Part shown: in pieces, positions 17,103 through 25,940 of the stretch
How the letters are laid out: the number at the start of each line of letters is the position of its first letter
How positions within the stretch are numbered: the stretch's first letter is position 1
Origin: Cellulomonas sp. NTE-D12
GTDB lineage: Bacteria; Actinomycetota; Actinomycetes; Actinomycetales; Cellulomonadaceae
Direction: 5' to 3'
Assembly (NCBI RefSeq): GCF_027923705.1
Contig: NZ_AP026442.1
Coordinates: 2,418,001-2,482,000 of the forward strand
Length of the DNA stretch: 64,000 nt
Made by a program: the position numbers and the translations under genes
Notes under the pieces: model-generated
Seen by the model: only the letters and a program-made list of their open reading frames with translations
Databases searched by the model: none
Told to the model about the DNA's origin: nothing

Positions 17103-18764
17103 GTGAGGCCGCTCGACCCGCGGCTGCTGCGCTACGCCCGCTCCGCGCGAGGCTACGTCGCCCTGACCGTCGGCCTCGGCCTCGTGATGGGCGCCCTGGT
17201 GGTCGCGCAGGCGCTGCTGCTGGCGCACGCGCTCGGTGGTGCGGTGGAGCACGGCGCCACGCTCGCATCGCTCTCCGGCACCGTCGTGGGCCTGGTCGGC
17301 GTCGTGGTCGGTCGCGGCCTCGTCACCGCGGTGCAGGAGCGGTTCGCGCACCGTGCGGCCACGCGCGCCGTGGCCGAGCTGCGCAGCGGCGTCGTGGGGC
17401 GGGCCGCAGACCTCGGACCGCGGTGGCTCGCATCGGGTCAGGGCCCTGCGGTGGTGACCCTCGCGACGCGTGGTCTGGACGGGCTCGAGCCCTACTTCGT
17501 CCGGTACCTGCCCCAGCTGGTGCTCGCGGCGACGCTGACGCCGGGCACGCTGCTGGTGGTGCTCGGCCTGGACTGGGTGTCGGCGGCGATCCTGGTCGGC
17601 ACGCTGCCGCTGATCCCGCTGTTCATGGTGCTGATCGGTCAGCTGACGCAGGGCCGCTCCGCCAGGGGCCTGGAGGCGATGCAGCGCCTCGGCGCCCAGG
17701 TGCTCGACCTGCTCGCGGGCCTGCCGACGCTGCGCGCGTTCGGGCGGCAGCGCGGCCCGGCCGCACGCGTGCGGGCACTGGGCGACGCGCACCGGCGGTC
17801 GACCATGGCGACGCTGCAGATCGCCTTCCTGTCCGGGATGGTGCTCGAGCTGCTGACCACCCTGTCCGTCGCGCTCGTCGCGGTGGCGATCGGGCTGCGC
17901 CTGGTCAGCGGCCGGCTGGACCTGGTGACGGGCCTGGCGGTGCTGATGCTCGCGCCTGAGGTGTTCTGGCCGCTGCGGCAGGTCGGGGCACAGTTCCACG
18001 CAGCCGCGGACGGCGTGGCCGCGGCCGAGGCGGCGTTCGGTGTCCTCGACACCCCGGTGCCCGCCCGGGACACCCAGGCCTGCCCGGACCTGTCCCGCTC
18101 GGCGCTGCGGCTCTCGGGTGTGGGAGTGCGGTCCGCCGGGGGTCTGACACCGGCCGGCCTCGATCTCGAGCTGGTCCCCGGCACCGTGGCGGCCCTCGTC
18201 GGGCCCTCCGGCGTGGGCAAGACGAGCACCGTCGAGGTGCTGCTCGGCCTGCTGGCGCCCGACCACGGCACCGCGCGCGTGCAGACCTCCGACGGCGGCT
18301 GGCTGGACCTGTCCGACGTCGACGGGCGCAGCTACTGGGACCAGGTGAGCTGGCTGCCGCAACGGCCGGTCCTCGAACCCGGCACCGTGCGGCAGCTGGT
18401 CGGCGGTCGCGACGACGACGCCCGGGCGCACGCCGCGGCACTGACCGGCCTCGACGCCGTCGTGGCGGGCCTCCCCCACGGCTGGGACCAACCGCTCGGG
18501 ACGGGCGGTGCCGGCCTGTCGGTCGGCCAGCGGCAGCGCGTCGCGCTGACCGCCGCGCTGCTCGCGGACGCGCCGCTGGTGGTGCTCGACGAGCCGACGG
18601 CGCACCTCGACGCGGCCGGCGAGCAGGTGGTCCTGGCGACCGTCGCCGCACTGCGCGCGGCCGGCCGCACGGTGCTGCTCGTCGCCCACAGGCCCTCGCT
18701 GGTGGCCGGGGCCGACCACGTCGTCACGGTGCACGCCGAGCGCGCCGCCGAGGTGGTGGCGTGA
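17103..18764 (+). CDS. cydD: ABC exporter CydD (thiol exporter half for cytochrome bd assembly)
   Basis: 553 residues: six N-terminal membrane helices, then an ATPase domain. Walker A GPSGVGKTS is near 365-373, the signature LSVGQRQR near 472, and Walker B LVVLDEPTAHLD near 492-503. In E. coli CydDC exports cysteine and glutathione to the periplasm and is needed for cytochrome bd assembly; Actinobacteria lack glutathione, so another thiol or heme-linked substrate is likely here. The GTG start lies 7 nt after cydB, and the last 4 nt overlap cydC. Confidence 0.94.
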   Translation: MRPLDPRLLRYARSARGYVALTVGLGLVMGALVVAQALLLAHALGGAVEHGATLASLSGTVVGLVGVVVGRGLVTAVQERFAHRAATRAVAELRSGVVGRAADLGPRWLASGQGPAVVTLATRGLDGLEPYFVRYLPQLVLAATLTPGTLLVVLGLDWVSAAILVGTLPLIPLFMVLIGQLTQGRSARGLEAMQRLGAQVLDLLAGLPTLRAFGRQRGPAARVRALGDAHRRSTMATLQIAFLSGMVLELLTTLSVALVAVAIGLRLVSGRLDLVTGLAVLMLAPEVFWPLRQVGAQFHAAADGVAAAEAAFGVLDTPVPARDTQACPDLSRSALRLSGVGVRSAGGLTPAGLDLELVPGTVAALVGPSGVGKTSTVEVLLGLLAPDHGTARVQTSDGGWLDLSDVDGRSYWDQVSWLPQRPVLEPGTVRQLVGGRDDDARAHAAALTGLDAVVAGLPHGWDQPLGTGGAGLSVGQRQRVALTAALLADAPLVVLDEPTAHLDAAGEQVVLATVAALRAAGRTVLLVAHRPSLVAGADHVVTVHAERAAEVVA

Positions 18765-20599
18765 GCACGGACCAGGGGCTCCCTGCGATCCCGGTACCCG
18801 TTGACGGCGTCGGGGCCGACCGCCCGCCCCGCGGCACCCTCCGTCGCGCCCTCCGGCTGCTGGAGGTGCCGCGCGGCCGCGCCCTGCTCGCGGTGCTGGT
18901 CGGCACGCTGGCCCTGGGCTGCGCCGTCGCGCTGGCGGCGGTCTCGGCCTGGCTAATCGCGCGTGCGTCGCAGATGCCGCCGGTGCTGCTGCTGTCCGTC
19001 GCCACGGTCGCGGTGCGGACCTTCGGCATCGGCCGCGGGGTGCTGCGGTACTGCGACCGGCTGGTCTCGCACGACGTGGCGCTGCGCGGCATGACGACGC
19101 TGCGCACCACGCTGTACGACCGCCTCGCGGCGGGACGCGCCGACGCCACCCTCGGCCTGCGTCGCGGCGACCTGCTCGCCCGGGTCGGTGCCGACGTCGA
19201 CGCCGTCGGCGACGTGGTGGTGCGCGGCCTGCTGCCCGCCGGCGTGGCACTGACGCTCGGCGTCGGCACCGTCACCGCCATGGCGTTCTTCTGGCCGCCG
19301 GCCGCCCTGGCGCTGGCCCTGTGCCTGCTGCTGGCCGGCGTGGTCGCCCCGGCGCTGACGGTCCGGGGCGCACGCGCCACCGAGCGGCGGGCGGCGCAGG
19401 CCAGGGCCGACTCGTCCGCCGCGGCGCTGTCGGTCCTGGACGACGCCGGTCCCCTGCTGGTCTCCGGCCGCCTCGACCGCCGCCTCAGGGCGGTGCGCGA
19501 GGCGGACGCCCGCGTGGCCGCGGCCGTCGACACCGGTGCCCGACCGACCGCCCTGGCGGCTGGGATCGGCACCGCCGCGACGGTCCTGGCAGCGGTGGCG
19601 GCGCTGGTGACCGGCGTTCCCGCGCTACGCGCCGGTCTGCTCGCGCCCGTGGAGCTGGCGGTGATCGTGCTGACACCGCTCGCGGCGTTCGAGGCGACGG
19701 CGCTGCTGCCGGCGGCGGCCGTGCAGGTGCAGCGGTCCCGGGTCGCAGCAGCGCGCATCCTCGCGCTGCTGGACGCCGCAGACGCCCCGGTGGTGGACAC
19801 AGGCGACGCCGCGCCGGCGGGGACGGGTGGCGGCCCGCACGTGCTGCGCGCGCGCGACCTGGCCGTCGGCTGGCCCTCCCGGTCGCCCGCGCTCACCGGC
19901 GTCGATCTCGACCTGCGGCCGGGCCGCACCGTCGCCGTCGTCGGACCGAGCGGCATCGGCAAGACGACCCTGCTGCTGACGCTCGCCGGTCTCCTCGATC
20001 CCCGCCGCGGGTCCGTCACGCTCGACGGGACGCCGCTGCGGATGCTCGACGACGCGGACCGGGCGGCCGGCGTCGTCGTTACCACGGAGGACGCGCACGT
20101 GTTCGGCACCACCGTCCTGGAGAACCTCCGCGTCGCCCGTGGCGACGTGACGCCGGACCAGGCCCAGGAGGCGTTGCGGCGTGTCGGTCTGGGCACGTGG
20201 CTCGCCGGACTGCCGGACGGGCTCGACACGCTCCTCGGCCCCGATGCGCGCACCGTGTCCGGCGGCGAGCGTCGTCGGCTGCTCCTCGCCCGTGCGCTGC
20301 TCGCCCCGGCCCCCCTGCTGCTGGTCGACGAGCCGGCCGAGCACCTCGACCCCGCGACGGCGGACGCCCTGGTCCACGAGCTGCTCGACCGGCCGACCGG
20401 CTGGGACGGCAGCCCGCGCGGGGTGGTCGTCGTCACCCATCGCCTGGCGCCCCTCGCCGCCGCCGACGAGGTGCTGTGGCTCGCCGACGGCACCGTGGCG
20501 GCACGTGGCACCCACCAGCAGCTGCTCGAGGGGACGCCGGGCTACCGTGAGGCGGTGGACCGCGAGCGGGTCGCGGCCGAGCCACAGGAGCGTGCATGA
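18761..20599 (+). CDS. cydC: ABC exporter CydC (partner of CydD)
   Basis: 612 residues. Membrane domain first (about residues 35-330, LFEVPRGRAL-type start), then the ATPase with Walker A GPSGIGKTT near 395-403, signature VSGGERRR near 499 and Walker B LLLVDEPAEHLD near 520. It forms a heterodimeric exporter with CydD. The GTG start overlaps the cydD stop (GTGA), and its own stop overlaps the sensor-kinase ATG (ATGA). The kinase is therefore coupled to the cytochrome bd genes, which is the notable feature of this operon. Confidence 0.94.
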   Translation: MSTDQGLPAIPVPVDGVGADRPPRGTLRRALRLLEVPRGRALLAVLVGTLALGCAVALAAVSAWLIARASQMPPVLLLSVATVAVRTFGIGRGVLRYCDRLVSHDVALRGMTTLRTTLYDRLAAGRADATLGLRRGDLLARVGADVDAVGDVVVRGLLPAGVALTLGVGTVTAMAFFWPPAALALALCLLLAGVVAPALTVRGARATERRAAQARADSSAAALSVLDDAGPLLVSGRLDRRLRAVREADARVAAAVDTGARPTALAAGIGTAATVLAAVAALVTGVPALRAGLLAPVELAVIVLTPLAAFEATALLPAAAVQVQRSRVAAARILALLDAADAPVVDTGDAAPAGTGGGPHVLRARDLAVGWPSRSPALTGVDLDLRPGRTVAVVGPSGIGKTTLLLTLAGLLDPRRGSVTLDGTPLRMLDDADRAAGVVVTTEDAHVFGTTVLENLRVARGDVTPDQAQEALRRVGLGTWLAGLPDGLDTLLGPDARTVSGGERRRLLLARALLAPAPLLLVDEPAEHLDPATADALVHELLDRPTGWDGSPRGVVVVTHRLAPLAAADEVLWLADGTVAARGTHQQLLEGTPGYREAVDRERVAAEPQERA

Positions 20600-22347
20600 C
20601 CGCAGTCCCTGCGCCCGGTCGTCAGGTGGGCGCCCCGTTCGAGCACGGTGTGCTCACGGAGGCCGGCACGCATCCCGCGACCCTCACCGGCGACGGCCTG
20701 ACCGACCTGATGCAGGCGATCCTCTCGGTGGCCGGCGAGCTGGAGCTCTCGGCCGTCCTGGAGCGGTTCGTCCAGGTCAGCGCCGAGCTGACCGGTGCGC
20801 GGTTCGGTGCGATCAACGTGCTCGACAACCGCGGGGCCTCGACCACGTTCGTCTACACCGGCGTCCCCACGGCGATCGCCCGGATGCTCGCGCGGCCGCC
20901 GCACGCCCAGGGCGTCCTCGGCCAGATCCCCGACGAGGGGGCGCTGCGGCTGACGGACCTCACCAAGCACCCGGCGTTCCGCGGCTGGCCGGCCAACCAC
21001 CCGCCGATGGGCTCGTTCCTCGGCGCCTCCGTGCGGGTGCGGGACCGCGTGTTCGGCCAGCTCTACCTGTCCGAGAAGCTGGACGGCAGCGCCTTCACCC
21101 AGCAGGACGAGGACACCGTCATCGCGCTCGCCGCCGCCGCCGGTGTCGCCGTCTCCAACGCTCAGCTGTACGCCGAGTCCGGCCGCCGGGAGCACTGGCT
21201 GCGCGCCGGTCAGGAGATCACGACGATGCTGCTCGAGGGCATCGACGAGGAGGAGGCTCTCGAGCACATCACCCGCACCGCACGCGACGTGGCCGGCGCC
21301 GACACGGCGGCGCTCGCGCTGCCCGGGCTCGCCGGTGAGCTGCTGATCGAGCTGGCCGACGGGCACGACGCCGACAAGCTGCTCGGCCAGGTGATGCCGG
21401 AGGGCGGCCGTGCGTGGACGGTGATGAAGGAGGGCAAGGGACTGATGACGCCGTCCCTGTCCGCCTCCCGCACGGTGACGCTCGCCGCGATGCGCGCCTT
21501 CGGGCCGGCGATGTTCGCCCCGCTGCAGACCTCCGGACGCGGCGTCGGCGTCCTGATCCTGCTGCGCCGCGTGGCCTCCCTGCCGTTCGACGAGGGCGAC
21601 CTGGTGACCGCCGAGTCGTTCGCTTCGCAGGCGGCGCTGGCCTACGTGCTCGCCGAGGCCCGTCACGCCCAGGACGTCGCGGCGCTGCTCGACGAGCGCG
21701 AGCGGATCGCCCGGGACCTGCACGACCTGGCGATCCAGCAGCTGTTCGCCACCGGCATGCAGCTGGAGACGGTGCGCCGGCGCTCGGCCCGCGGTGTGGA
21801 CGCGCACGAGCTGACCGCCATCGTCGAGGAGGCCCTGGACAACGTCGACGAGTCGGTGCGGCAGATCCGCCACATCGTGCACGAGCTGCGCGACCCGGAC
21901 GCCGCCACGGGCCTGGTGGAGCGGCTGCGCCGCGAGGCGTCGCTCGCCCGCACCGGCCTCGGTTTCGCCCCGTCCCTGGTCATCTCCCTCGAGGGCGCCA
22001 TGCTCGGCGCGGACGACGTCGAGGCGGAGGACCTGCTGGACGAGCGGCTCGACGCGCAGCTGACCGACGACGTGGTCGCCGTCGTCCGTGAGGGGCTGGC
22101 CAACGCCGCCCGGCACGCGCACGCCTCGTCGGTGACCGTGTCGGTGTCCGTGCGTGGCAGCGGACCGCAGGGCACGGTGCTGGTGGAGGTGCAGGACGAC
22201 GGCATCGGCATGCCGATGCGTCGCGACCGCACCTCCGGCACCGGCAACCTCGCGGCCCGTGCCCGTCAGCACGGCGGGACGTTCTCCCTCAGCACGCCGC
22301 CGGACGGGCGCGGGACGCTGCTGACGTGGCAGGCGCCGCTCCCCTGA
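20596..22347 (+). CDS. DosS/DevS-like GAF-GAF sensor histidine kinase
   Basis: 583 residues: two GAF domains (about 40-190 and 200-365), a HisKA_3 dimerisation helix with RIARDLHDLAIQQL (phospho-acceptor His376), and a HATPase with VVREGLANAARHAHASS near 495-510 and a closing GNLAARARQHGG. The layout and the LGQIPDEG..HPPM..FLGASVRVRD..GQLYLSEK pattern match mycobacterial DosS/DevS. His135 in NHPPMGSFLG aligns with the DevS proximal heme ligand His149 (alignment from memory). Heme binding is plausible but unproven, since the motif also occurs in family members not shown to bind heme. There is no membrane helix. The ATG overlaps cydC, suggesting an oxygen/redox sensor for cyd. Confidence 0.9.
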   Translation: MTAVPAPGRQVGAPFEHGVLTEAGTHPATLTGDGLTDLMQAILSVAGELELSAVLERFVQVSAELTGARFGAINVLDNRGASTTFVYTGVPTAIARMLARPPHAQGVLGQIPDEGALRLTDLTKHPAFRGWPANHPPMGSFLGASVRVRDRVFGQLYLSEKLDGSAFTQQDEDTVIALAAAAGVAVSNAQLYAESGRREHWLRAGQEITTMLLEGIDEEEALEHITRTARDVAGADTAALALPGLAGELLIELADGHDADKLLGQVMPEGGRAWTVMKEGKGLMTPSLSASRTVTLAAMRAFGPAMFAPLQTSGRGVGVLILLRRVASLPFDEGDLVTAESFASQAALAYVLAEARHAQDVAALLDERERIARDLHDLAIQQLFATGMQLETVRRRSARGVDAHELTAIVEEALDNVDESVRQIRHIVHELRDPDAATGLVERLRREASLARTGLGFAPSLVISLEGAMLGADDVEAEDLLDERLDAQLTDDVVAVVREGLANAARHAHASSVTVSVSVRGSGPQGTVLVEVQDDGIGMPMRRDRTSGTGNLAARARQHGGTFSLSTPPDGRGTLLTWQAPLP

Positions 22348-22352
22348 GCCCC

Positions 22353-22390
22353 GCCGGCACGCCGGCGTGCCGGCCCCTCCGGCCGGAGGG
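22353..22390. terminator. Pair of perfect palindromes between convergent kinase and regulator genes
   Basis: A 22-bp perfect palindrome (22353-22374) is followed directly by a 16-bp one, CCCTCCGGCCGGAGGG (22375-22390). They fill most of the 57-bp gap between the kinase stop and the regulator stop. Most likely a bidirectional terminator; a binding role is not excluded. Confidence 0.65.
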
Positions 22391-22404
22391 CCGACGTCCG
22401 CCGG

Positions 22405-23082
22405 TCAGTGACCGGGCTCGGCCCGCCAGCCGGAGTGCTTGCGCGCGGCCACCCAGGCAGCGACCTGCGTGCGCCGCTGCAGGCCCATCTTGGCCAGCAG
22501 CGAGGTGATGTGGTTCTTGATCGTCTTCTCCGCGACGCCGAGCCGGTCGGCGATCTCCCGGTTGGACAGCCCGTCGCCGATCAGGTCCAGCACCCGCAGC
22601 TCGCTCGGAGTCAGGTTCTCCGTCGGGTCCTCGTGACCGGCCCGCCGGCGGGTGACGGTCCGCTCGTCCAGCAGCGTCCGACCGGCCGCGACGGCGCGGA
22701 TCACGTCGGTGATCTCCGCGCCACGCACGCTCTTCAGCAGGTAGGCCGCGGCGCCGGCGTCGAGCGCCTGCGCCACCGCGTCGTCGTCGTCGAACGACGT
22801 CAGCACGATGGCCTTGCTGTCCGGCAGCGTCTCGCGCACGGCACGCATCAGGTCGATGCCCGTCCCGTCCGGCAGCTGCAGGTCCACGAGCAGCACCTGC
22901 GGGCGCACCAGCGCGGCCCGACGAGCGCCGTCGGCGACGGAGCCGGCCTCGGCGACGACGGTCATGCCGTCCGTGCGCTCGACGACCTCGGCTATGCCGC
23001 GGCGGACGACCTCGTGGTCGTCGACGATCATGACGCTGATGGGGCGTTGGCGGTCGGTGCCCGCAGTCCCGGGGGAACTCAC
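22405..23082 (-). CDS. NarL/LuxR-family response regulator (DevR-like)
   Basis: About 225 residues. The receiver domain has the acid pair in MIVDDHE, the phospho-acceptor D67 in LLVDLQLPDGTG, Thr in IVLTSFDD and Lys in YLLKSVRG. The C-terminal LuxR HTH runs from LTPSELRVLDLIGDGLSNRE to KTIKNHITSLLAKMGLQRRT. The NarL family pairs with HisKA_3 kinases, and the DosS-like kinase is encoded convergently next door, so they are likely a cognate pair. The start is GTG 23082, with -10 TACGAT 6 nt upstream (leaderless). Its targets are not known; the cydA palindromes are candidates. Confidence 0.92.
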   Translation of the reverse strand: MSSPGTAGTDRQRPISVMIVDDHEVVRRGIAEVVERTDGMTVVAEAGSVADGARRAALVRPQVLLVDLQLPDGTGIDLMRAVRETLPDSKAIVLTSFDDDDAVAQALDAGAAAYLLKSVRGAEITDVIRAVAAGRTLLDERTVTRRRAGHEDPTENLTPSELRVLDLIGDGLSNREIADRLGVAEKTIKNHITSLLAKMGLQRRTQVAAWVAARKHSGWRAEPGH

Positions 23083-23088
23083 CGTGGC

Positions 23089-23094
23089 ATCGTA
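23089..23094 (-). promoter_or_regulatory. Leaderless -10 element of the response regulator
   Basis: TACGAT on the minus strand with 6 nt to GTG 23082. The spacing fits a transcript that starts at the start codon and supports that start. Confidence 0.5.
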
Positions 23095-23101
23095 GCGACC
23101 T

Positions 23102-24046
23102 GTGACGATCGTCCTGCTCCCGGACACACTCGACGGCGAACCCGTCCTTCCGGCACACGTCCAGGCCGTGCGCTACGCCGCCGACCGACCGCTGCCCGCC
23201 GAGGCCGACGAGGCGGAGGCGCTCGTGGTCTGGGGCAGCTCCCGTGCCTGGCTGGCCGAGGCCGCCGCGCGCGTGCCCAGGGTGCGCTGGGTGCAGTCGC
23301 TGGCCGCCGGGCCGGAGGACGTGCTGGCCGCCGGGTTCGGTCCCGAGGTGGTGATCACGTCCGGCCGCGGCCTGCACGACCTTCCGGTCGCGGAGCACAC
23401 CCTCGCCCTGACGCTGGCCCTGGTCCGCCGCGTGCCCGACCTGGTGCGCGCGCAGCAGCAGCACCGCTGGGCGGCCGAGCTCGGTGGGTTGCAGCCGCTG
23501 CACCCCGAGGGCTCGGTGCGCACGCTCCTGGACGCCCACGTGACGGTCTGGGGCTTCGGGTCGATCGCCGCCCGCCTCGCACCCGCCCTCGCGGCGCTCG
23601 GGGCCCACGTCACCGGGATCGCGACCGCAGCCGGCGTCCGGCACGGGTTCCCGGTGGTCACCCGTGCCGCGCTGAGCGAGGTGCTGCCGGGCACCGACGT
23701 GCTCATCGGGCTGCTGCCCGCGACGGACGCGACCCGGCACGCCATCGGCGCCGGCGCACTGGCCCTCCTGCCGCCGCACGCGCTGCTGGTCAACGTCGGC
23801 CGTGGAGCGACGCTCGACGAGGAGGCGCTCGTCGCGGCCGTGCGCGCAGGCCGCCTGGCCGGCGCCGCGCTGGACGTGTTCGAGACCGAGCCGCTGCCGT
23901 CCGACTCACCCCTCTGGGACGAGCCGTCGGTGCTGATCAGCCCGCACGCCGCGGGTGGGCGGCCCGTCGGCGCCGCCGAGCTGGTCGCGGACAACCTGGT
24001 GCGGTTCGTGTCGGGCAGCCCGTTGCGCAACGTGGTGCAGCGGTAG
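23102..24046 (+). CDS. D-isomer-specific 2-hydroxyacid dehydrogenase family protein
   Basis: 314 residues. The NAD-binding Rossmann segment VWGFGSIAARLAPALAALGAHV lies at 149-170, with an unusual GFGSIA in place of GxGxxG. The catalytic triad is present: Arg234 in LVNVGRGATLDEEAL, Glu263 in ALDVFETEPLP and His282 in ISPHAAGG. The family reduces 2-keto acids or oxidises D-2-hydroxyacids; the substrate cannot be told, and the short N-terminal domain is divergent from SerA and GhrA. It diverges from the response regulator with 19 bp between starts and converges on mutM. Confidence 0.9.
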   Translation: MTIVLLPDTLDGEPVLPAHVQAVRYAADRPLPAEADEAEALVVWGSSRAWLAEAAARVPRVRWVQSLAAGPEDVLAAGFGPEVVITSGRGLHDLPVAEHTLALTLALVRRVPDLVRAQQQHRWAAELGGLQPLHPEGSVRTLLDAHVTVWGFGSIAARLAPALAALGAHVTGIATAAGVRHGFPVVTRAALSEVLPGTDVLIGLLPATDATRHAIGAGALALLPPHALLVNVGRGATLDEEALVAAVRAGRLAGAALDVFETEPLPSDSPLWDEPSVLISPHAAGGRPVGAAELVADNLVRFVSGSPLRNVVQR

Positions 24047-24064
24047 CGGCCGGCGCGGCTCCCG

Positions 24065-24970
24065 TCAGAGGTGCGGCTGCCTCGGTCGCGGCTGGCAGCG
24101 GGGGCACAGGTACGACGAGCGGTTCATGAACTCCTCCCGACGCACCGGTGTGCCGCACCGGGGGCACGGGCGACCCGTCTGACCGTAGACCGCCAACGAC
24201 CGGTCGAAGTACCCCGAGGCGCCGTTCACCGCGACGTACAGCGCGTCGAAGCTGGTCCCGCCCGCTGCCAGCGCCTCGCGCATCACCTCGGCCTCTGCCT
24301 CCAGCAGCCGCAGCCCGTCGGCCCGGCGCAGGCCTGCCGTCGGCCGGGCGTAGTGCAGCCGCGCACGCCAGAGGCCCTCGTCCGCGTAGATGTTGCCGAT
24401 GCCGGACACCAGCGTCTGGTCCAGGAGCGCCCGCTTCAGGCCCGTGCGGCGGGAGCGGATCGCGTGCACCACGGCGGCCGGGTCCAGCGCGGGGTCCAGC
24501 ACGTCACGGGCGATGTGCGCCGCCGGCGCGGGTATCGCCGGCAGTGCGGAGCCGAGGCCCCCGGCACCACCGTCGGGCGTGGGGACGAGGTCGGGCACGG
24601 ACAGGTGGCCGAAGGTGCGCTGGTCGACGAAGTCGAGCCGCGACCCGTCGTCGAGCTGCAGCCGCACGCGCAGGTGCGGGTGCTCGACGGCCTCGTCGTC
24701 ACCCGGCGGGTGCACCCGCAGCTGTCCGCTCATCCCGAGGTGCGCCATCAGGGCGTCGTCGTCGGAACCCAGCAGCAGCCACAAGAACTTGCCCCGCCGG
24801 ACCGCTGCCGTCAGCGGCCGCCCGGCCAGCCGCGCGGCGAAGTCGAGTGGTCCGCCGTCGTGCCGGCGGACGCTGTAGTCGCGGTGCACCTGCACCCTGG
24901 CGACCGTGCGTCCGACGACGTGCCGCGCCAGACCGTCGCGTACCGTCTCGACCTCGGGCAGCTCCGGCAA
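24065..24970 (-). CDS. mutM: Formamidopyrimidine-DNA glycosylase
   Basis: 301 residues. MutM removes 8-oxoguanine and formamidopyrimidines and cleaves the abasic strand. MPELPEVETV gives the catalytic Pro after Met removal and the catalytic Glu. RRGKFLWLLL, MAHLGMSGQL, DQRTFGHL and the H2TH segment LVSGIGNIYADEGLW are all present. The C-terminal zinc finger has CPRC at 269-272 and 289-292. It follows rnc after 6 nt at the end of a long minus-strand chain. The rnc-mutM pair is a standard actinobacterial arrangement. Confidence 0.97.
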   Translation of the reverse strand: MPELPEVETVRDGLARHVVGRTVARVQVHRDYSVRRHDGGPLDFAARLAGRPLTAAVRRGKFLWLLLGSDDDALMAHLGMSGQLRVHPPGDDEAVEHPHLRVRLQLDDGSRLDFVDQRTFGHLSVPDLVPTPDGGAGGLGSALPAIPAPAAHIARDVLDPALDPAAVVHAIRSRRTGLKRALLDQTLVSGIGNIYADEGLWRARLHYARPTAGLRRADGLRLLEAEAEVMREALAAGGTSFDALYVAVNGASGYFDRSLAVYGQTGRPCPRCGTPVRREEFMNRSSYLCPRCQPRPRQPHL

Positions 24971-24976
24971 GCGGTC

Positions 24977-25720
24977 TCAGCCGCCGAGAGTGCGGCCGTC
25001 AGCCACGGCCTGCGCCTCTGCCTCGTCCTGGGCGTCCCGGAGCGCGCCCAGGGCGAGATAGCCCGCCTCGGCCGCCTCCTGCTCGGCGATCTTCTTCGCC
25101 GAGCCCACACCCGTGCCGCGCACCTCGCCGCCCACCACCACCTGGGCGGTGAACACGCGCGCGTGGTCGGGGCCCTCGCCCGTGACCAGGTACTCCGGTG
25201 CGCCCATGCCGAGCGCGGCGGCGAGCTCCTGCAGGGAGGTCTTCCAGTCCAGCCCGGCTCCGAGGTCCGCCGCCCGCGTGAGGGTCGGTCCCACCAGCCG
25301 GTCCACCAGCAGCCGCGCCGTCTCCAGGCCGTGGGTCAGGTAGACGGCGCCGAAGACCGCCTCGAGGGTGTCCGAGAGGATCGAGTCCTTGTCCGCACCA
25401 CCCGTGGCGAGCTCACCCTTGCCGAGGAGCACGAAGCGGCCGAGGTCCAGCTCCCGGGCGACTCCCGCGAGGGCGCGCTGCGACACCGTCGCCGCACGCA
25501 TCTTGGCGAGGTCACCCTCGGGGTGGTCCGGGTGCTCCCGGTAGAGCCGCTCCGTGACGACCACGCCGAGCACCGAGTCGCCGAGGAACTCGAGGCGCTC
25601 GTTGGTCGGCAGACCCCCCGCCTCGTGGGCGAAGGACCGGTGGGTCAGGGCAAGCACGAGAAGCTCGGGGTCCAGGTGGACCCCGAGCTTCGTCAGCAGC
25701 TGATCGGCCGCGGTGCTCAT
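24977..25720 (-). CDS. rnc: Ribonuclease III
   Basis: 247 residues. The RNase III signature NERLEFLGDSVLG lies at 40-52, with catalytic acids at Glu44 and Asp48. DKDSILSDTLEAVFGAVYLTHG carries the second metal-binding Asp/Glu. A dsRNA-binding domain covers about 160-235 (DWKTSLQELAAALG...GTGVGSAKKIAEQEAAE). It processes rRNA and structured mRNAs. The start is ATG 25720; a GTG one codon upstream is possible. It lies 20 nt after rpmF. Confidence 0.96.
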   Translation of the reverse strand: MSTAADQLLTKLGVHLDPELLVLALTHRSFAHEAGGLPTNERLEFLGDSVLGVVVTERLYREHPDHPEGDLAKMRAATVSQRALAGVARELDLGRFVLLGKGELATGGADKDSILSDTLEAVFGAVYLTHGLETARLLVDRLVGPTLTRAADLGAGLDWKTSLQELAAALGMGAPEYLVTGEGPDHARVFTAQVVVGGEVRGTGVGSAKKIAEQEAAEAGYLALGALRDAQDEAEAQAVADGRTLGG

Positions 25721-25740
25721 CACGAGATCACCGCGCGAGG

Positions 25741-25938
25741 TCAGACGCCCTCGAACTCGCTGCGCACGGCCTGGGCGTACTGCCGGCCGTTGTAGGTGCC
25801 GCAGGAGGGACACGCGACGTGCGGCTGCTTGTCAGCCTTGCACTGCGGGCAGGTGGTGAGCGGCGTGGCAGTGGTCTTCCACTGCGAGCGGCGCGCCCGG
25901 GTGTTGCTGCGCGACATCTTGCGCTTCGGAACAGCCAC
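25741..25938 (-). CDS. rpmF: Ribosomal protein bL32 (zinc-binding form)
   Basis: 65 residues. MAVPKRKMSRSNTRARRSQWK is the bL32 signature. Cys30, Cys33, Cys43 and Cys46 form the zinc ribbon, so this is the zinc-containing paralogue type. It directly follows the YceD-like protein (2-nt gap); yceD-rpmF is a broadly conserved pair. It is part of the 50S subunit. Confidence 0.97.
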   Translation of the reverse strand: MAVPKRKMSRSNTRARRSQWKTTATPLTTCPQCKADKQPHVACPSCGTYNGRQYAQAVRSEFEGV

Positions 25939-25940
25939 GG

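Noticed and set aside
23089..23103. Shared leaderless promoter for the 2-hydroxyacid dehydrogenase on the + strand
   Set aside because: The + strand sequence before GTG 23102 reads GTAGCGACCT, which does not give a TANNNT at the right distance, so only the minus-strand regulator promoter is called.
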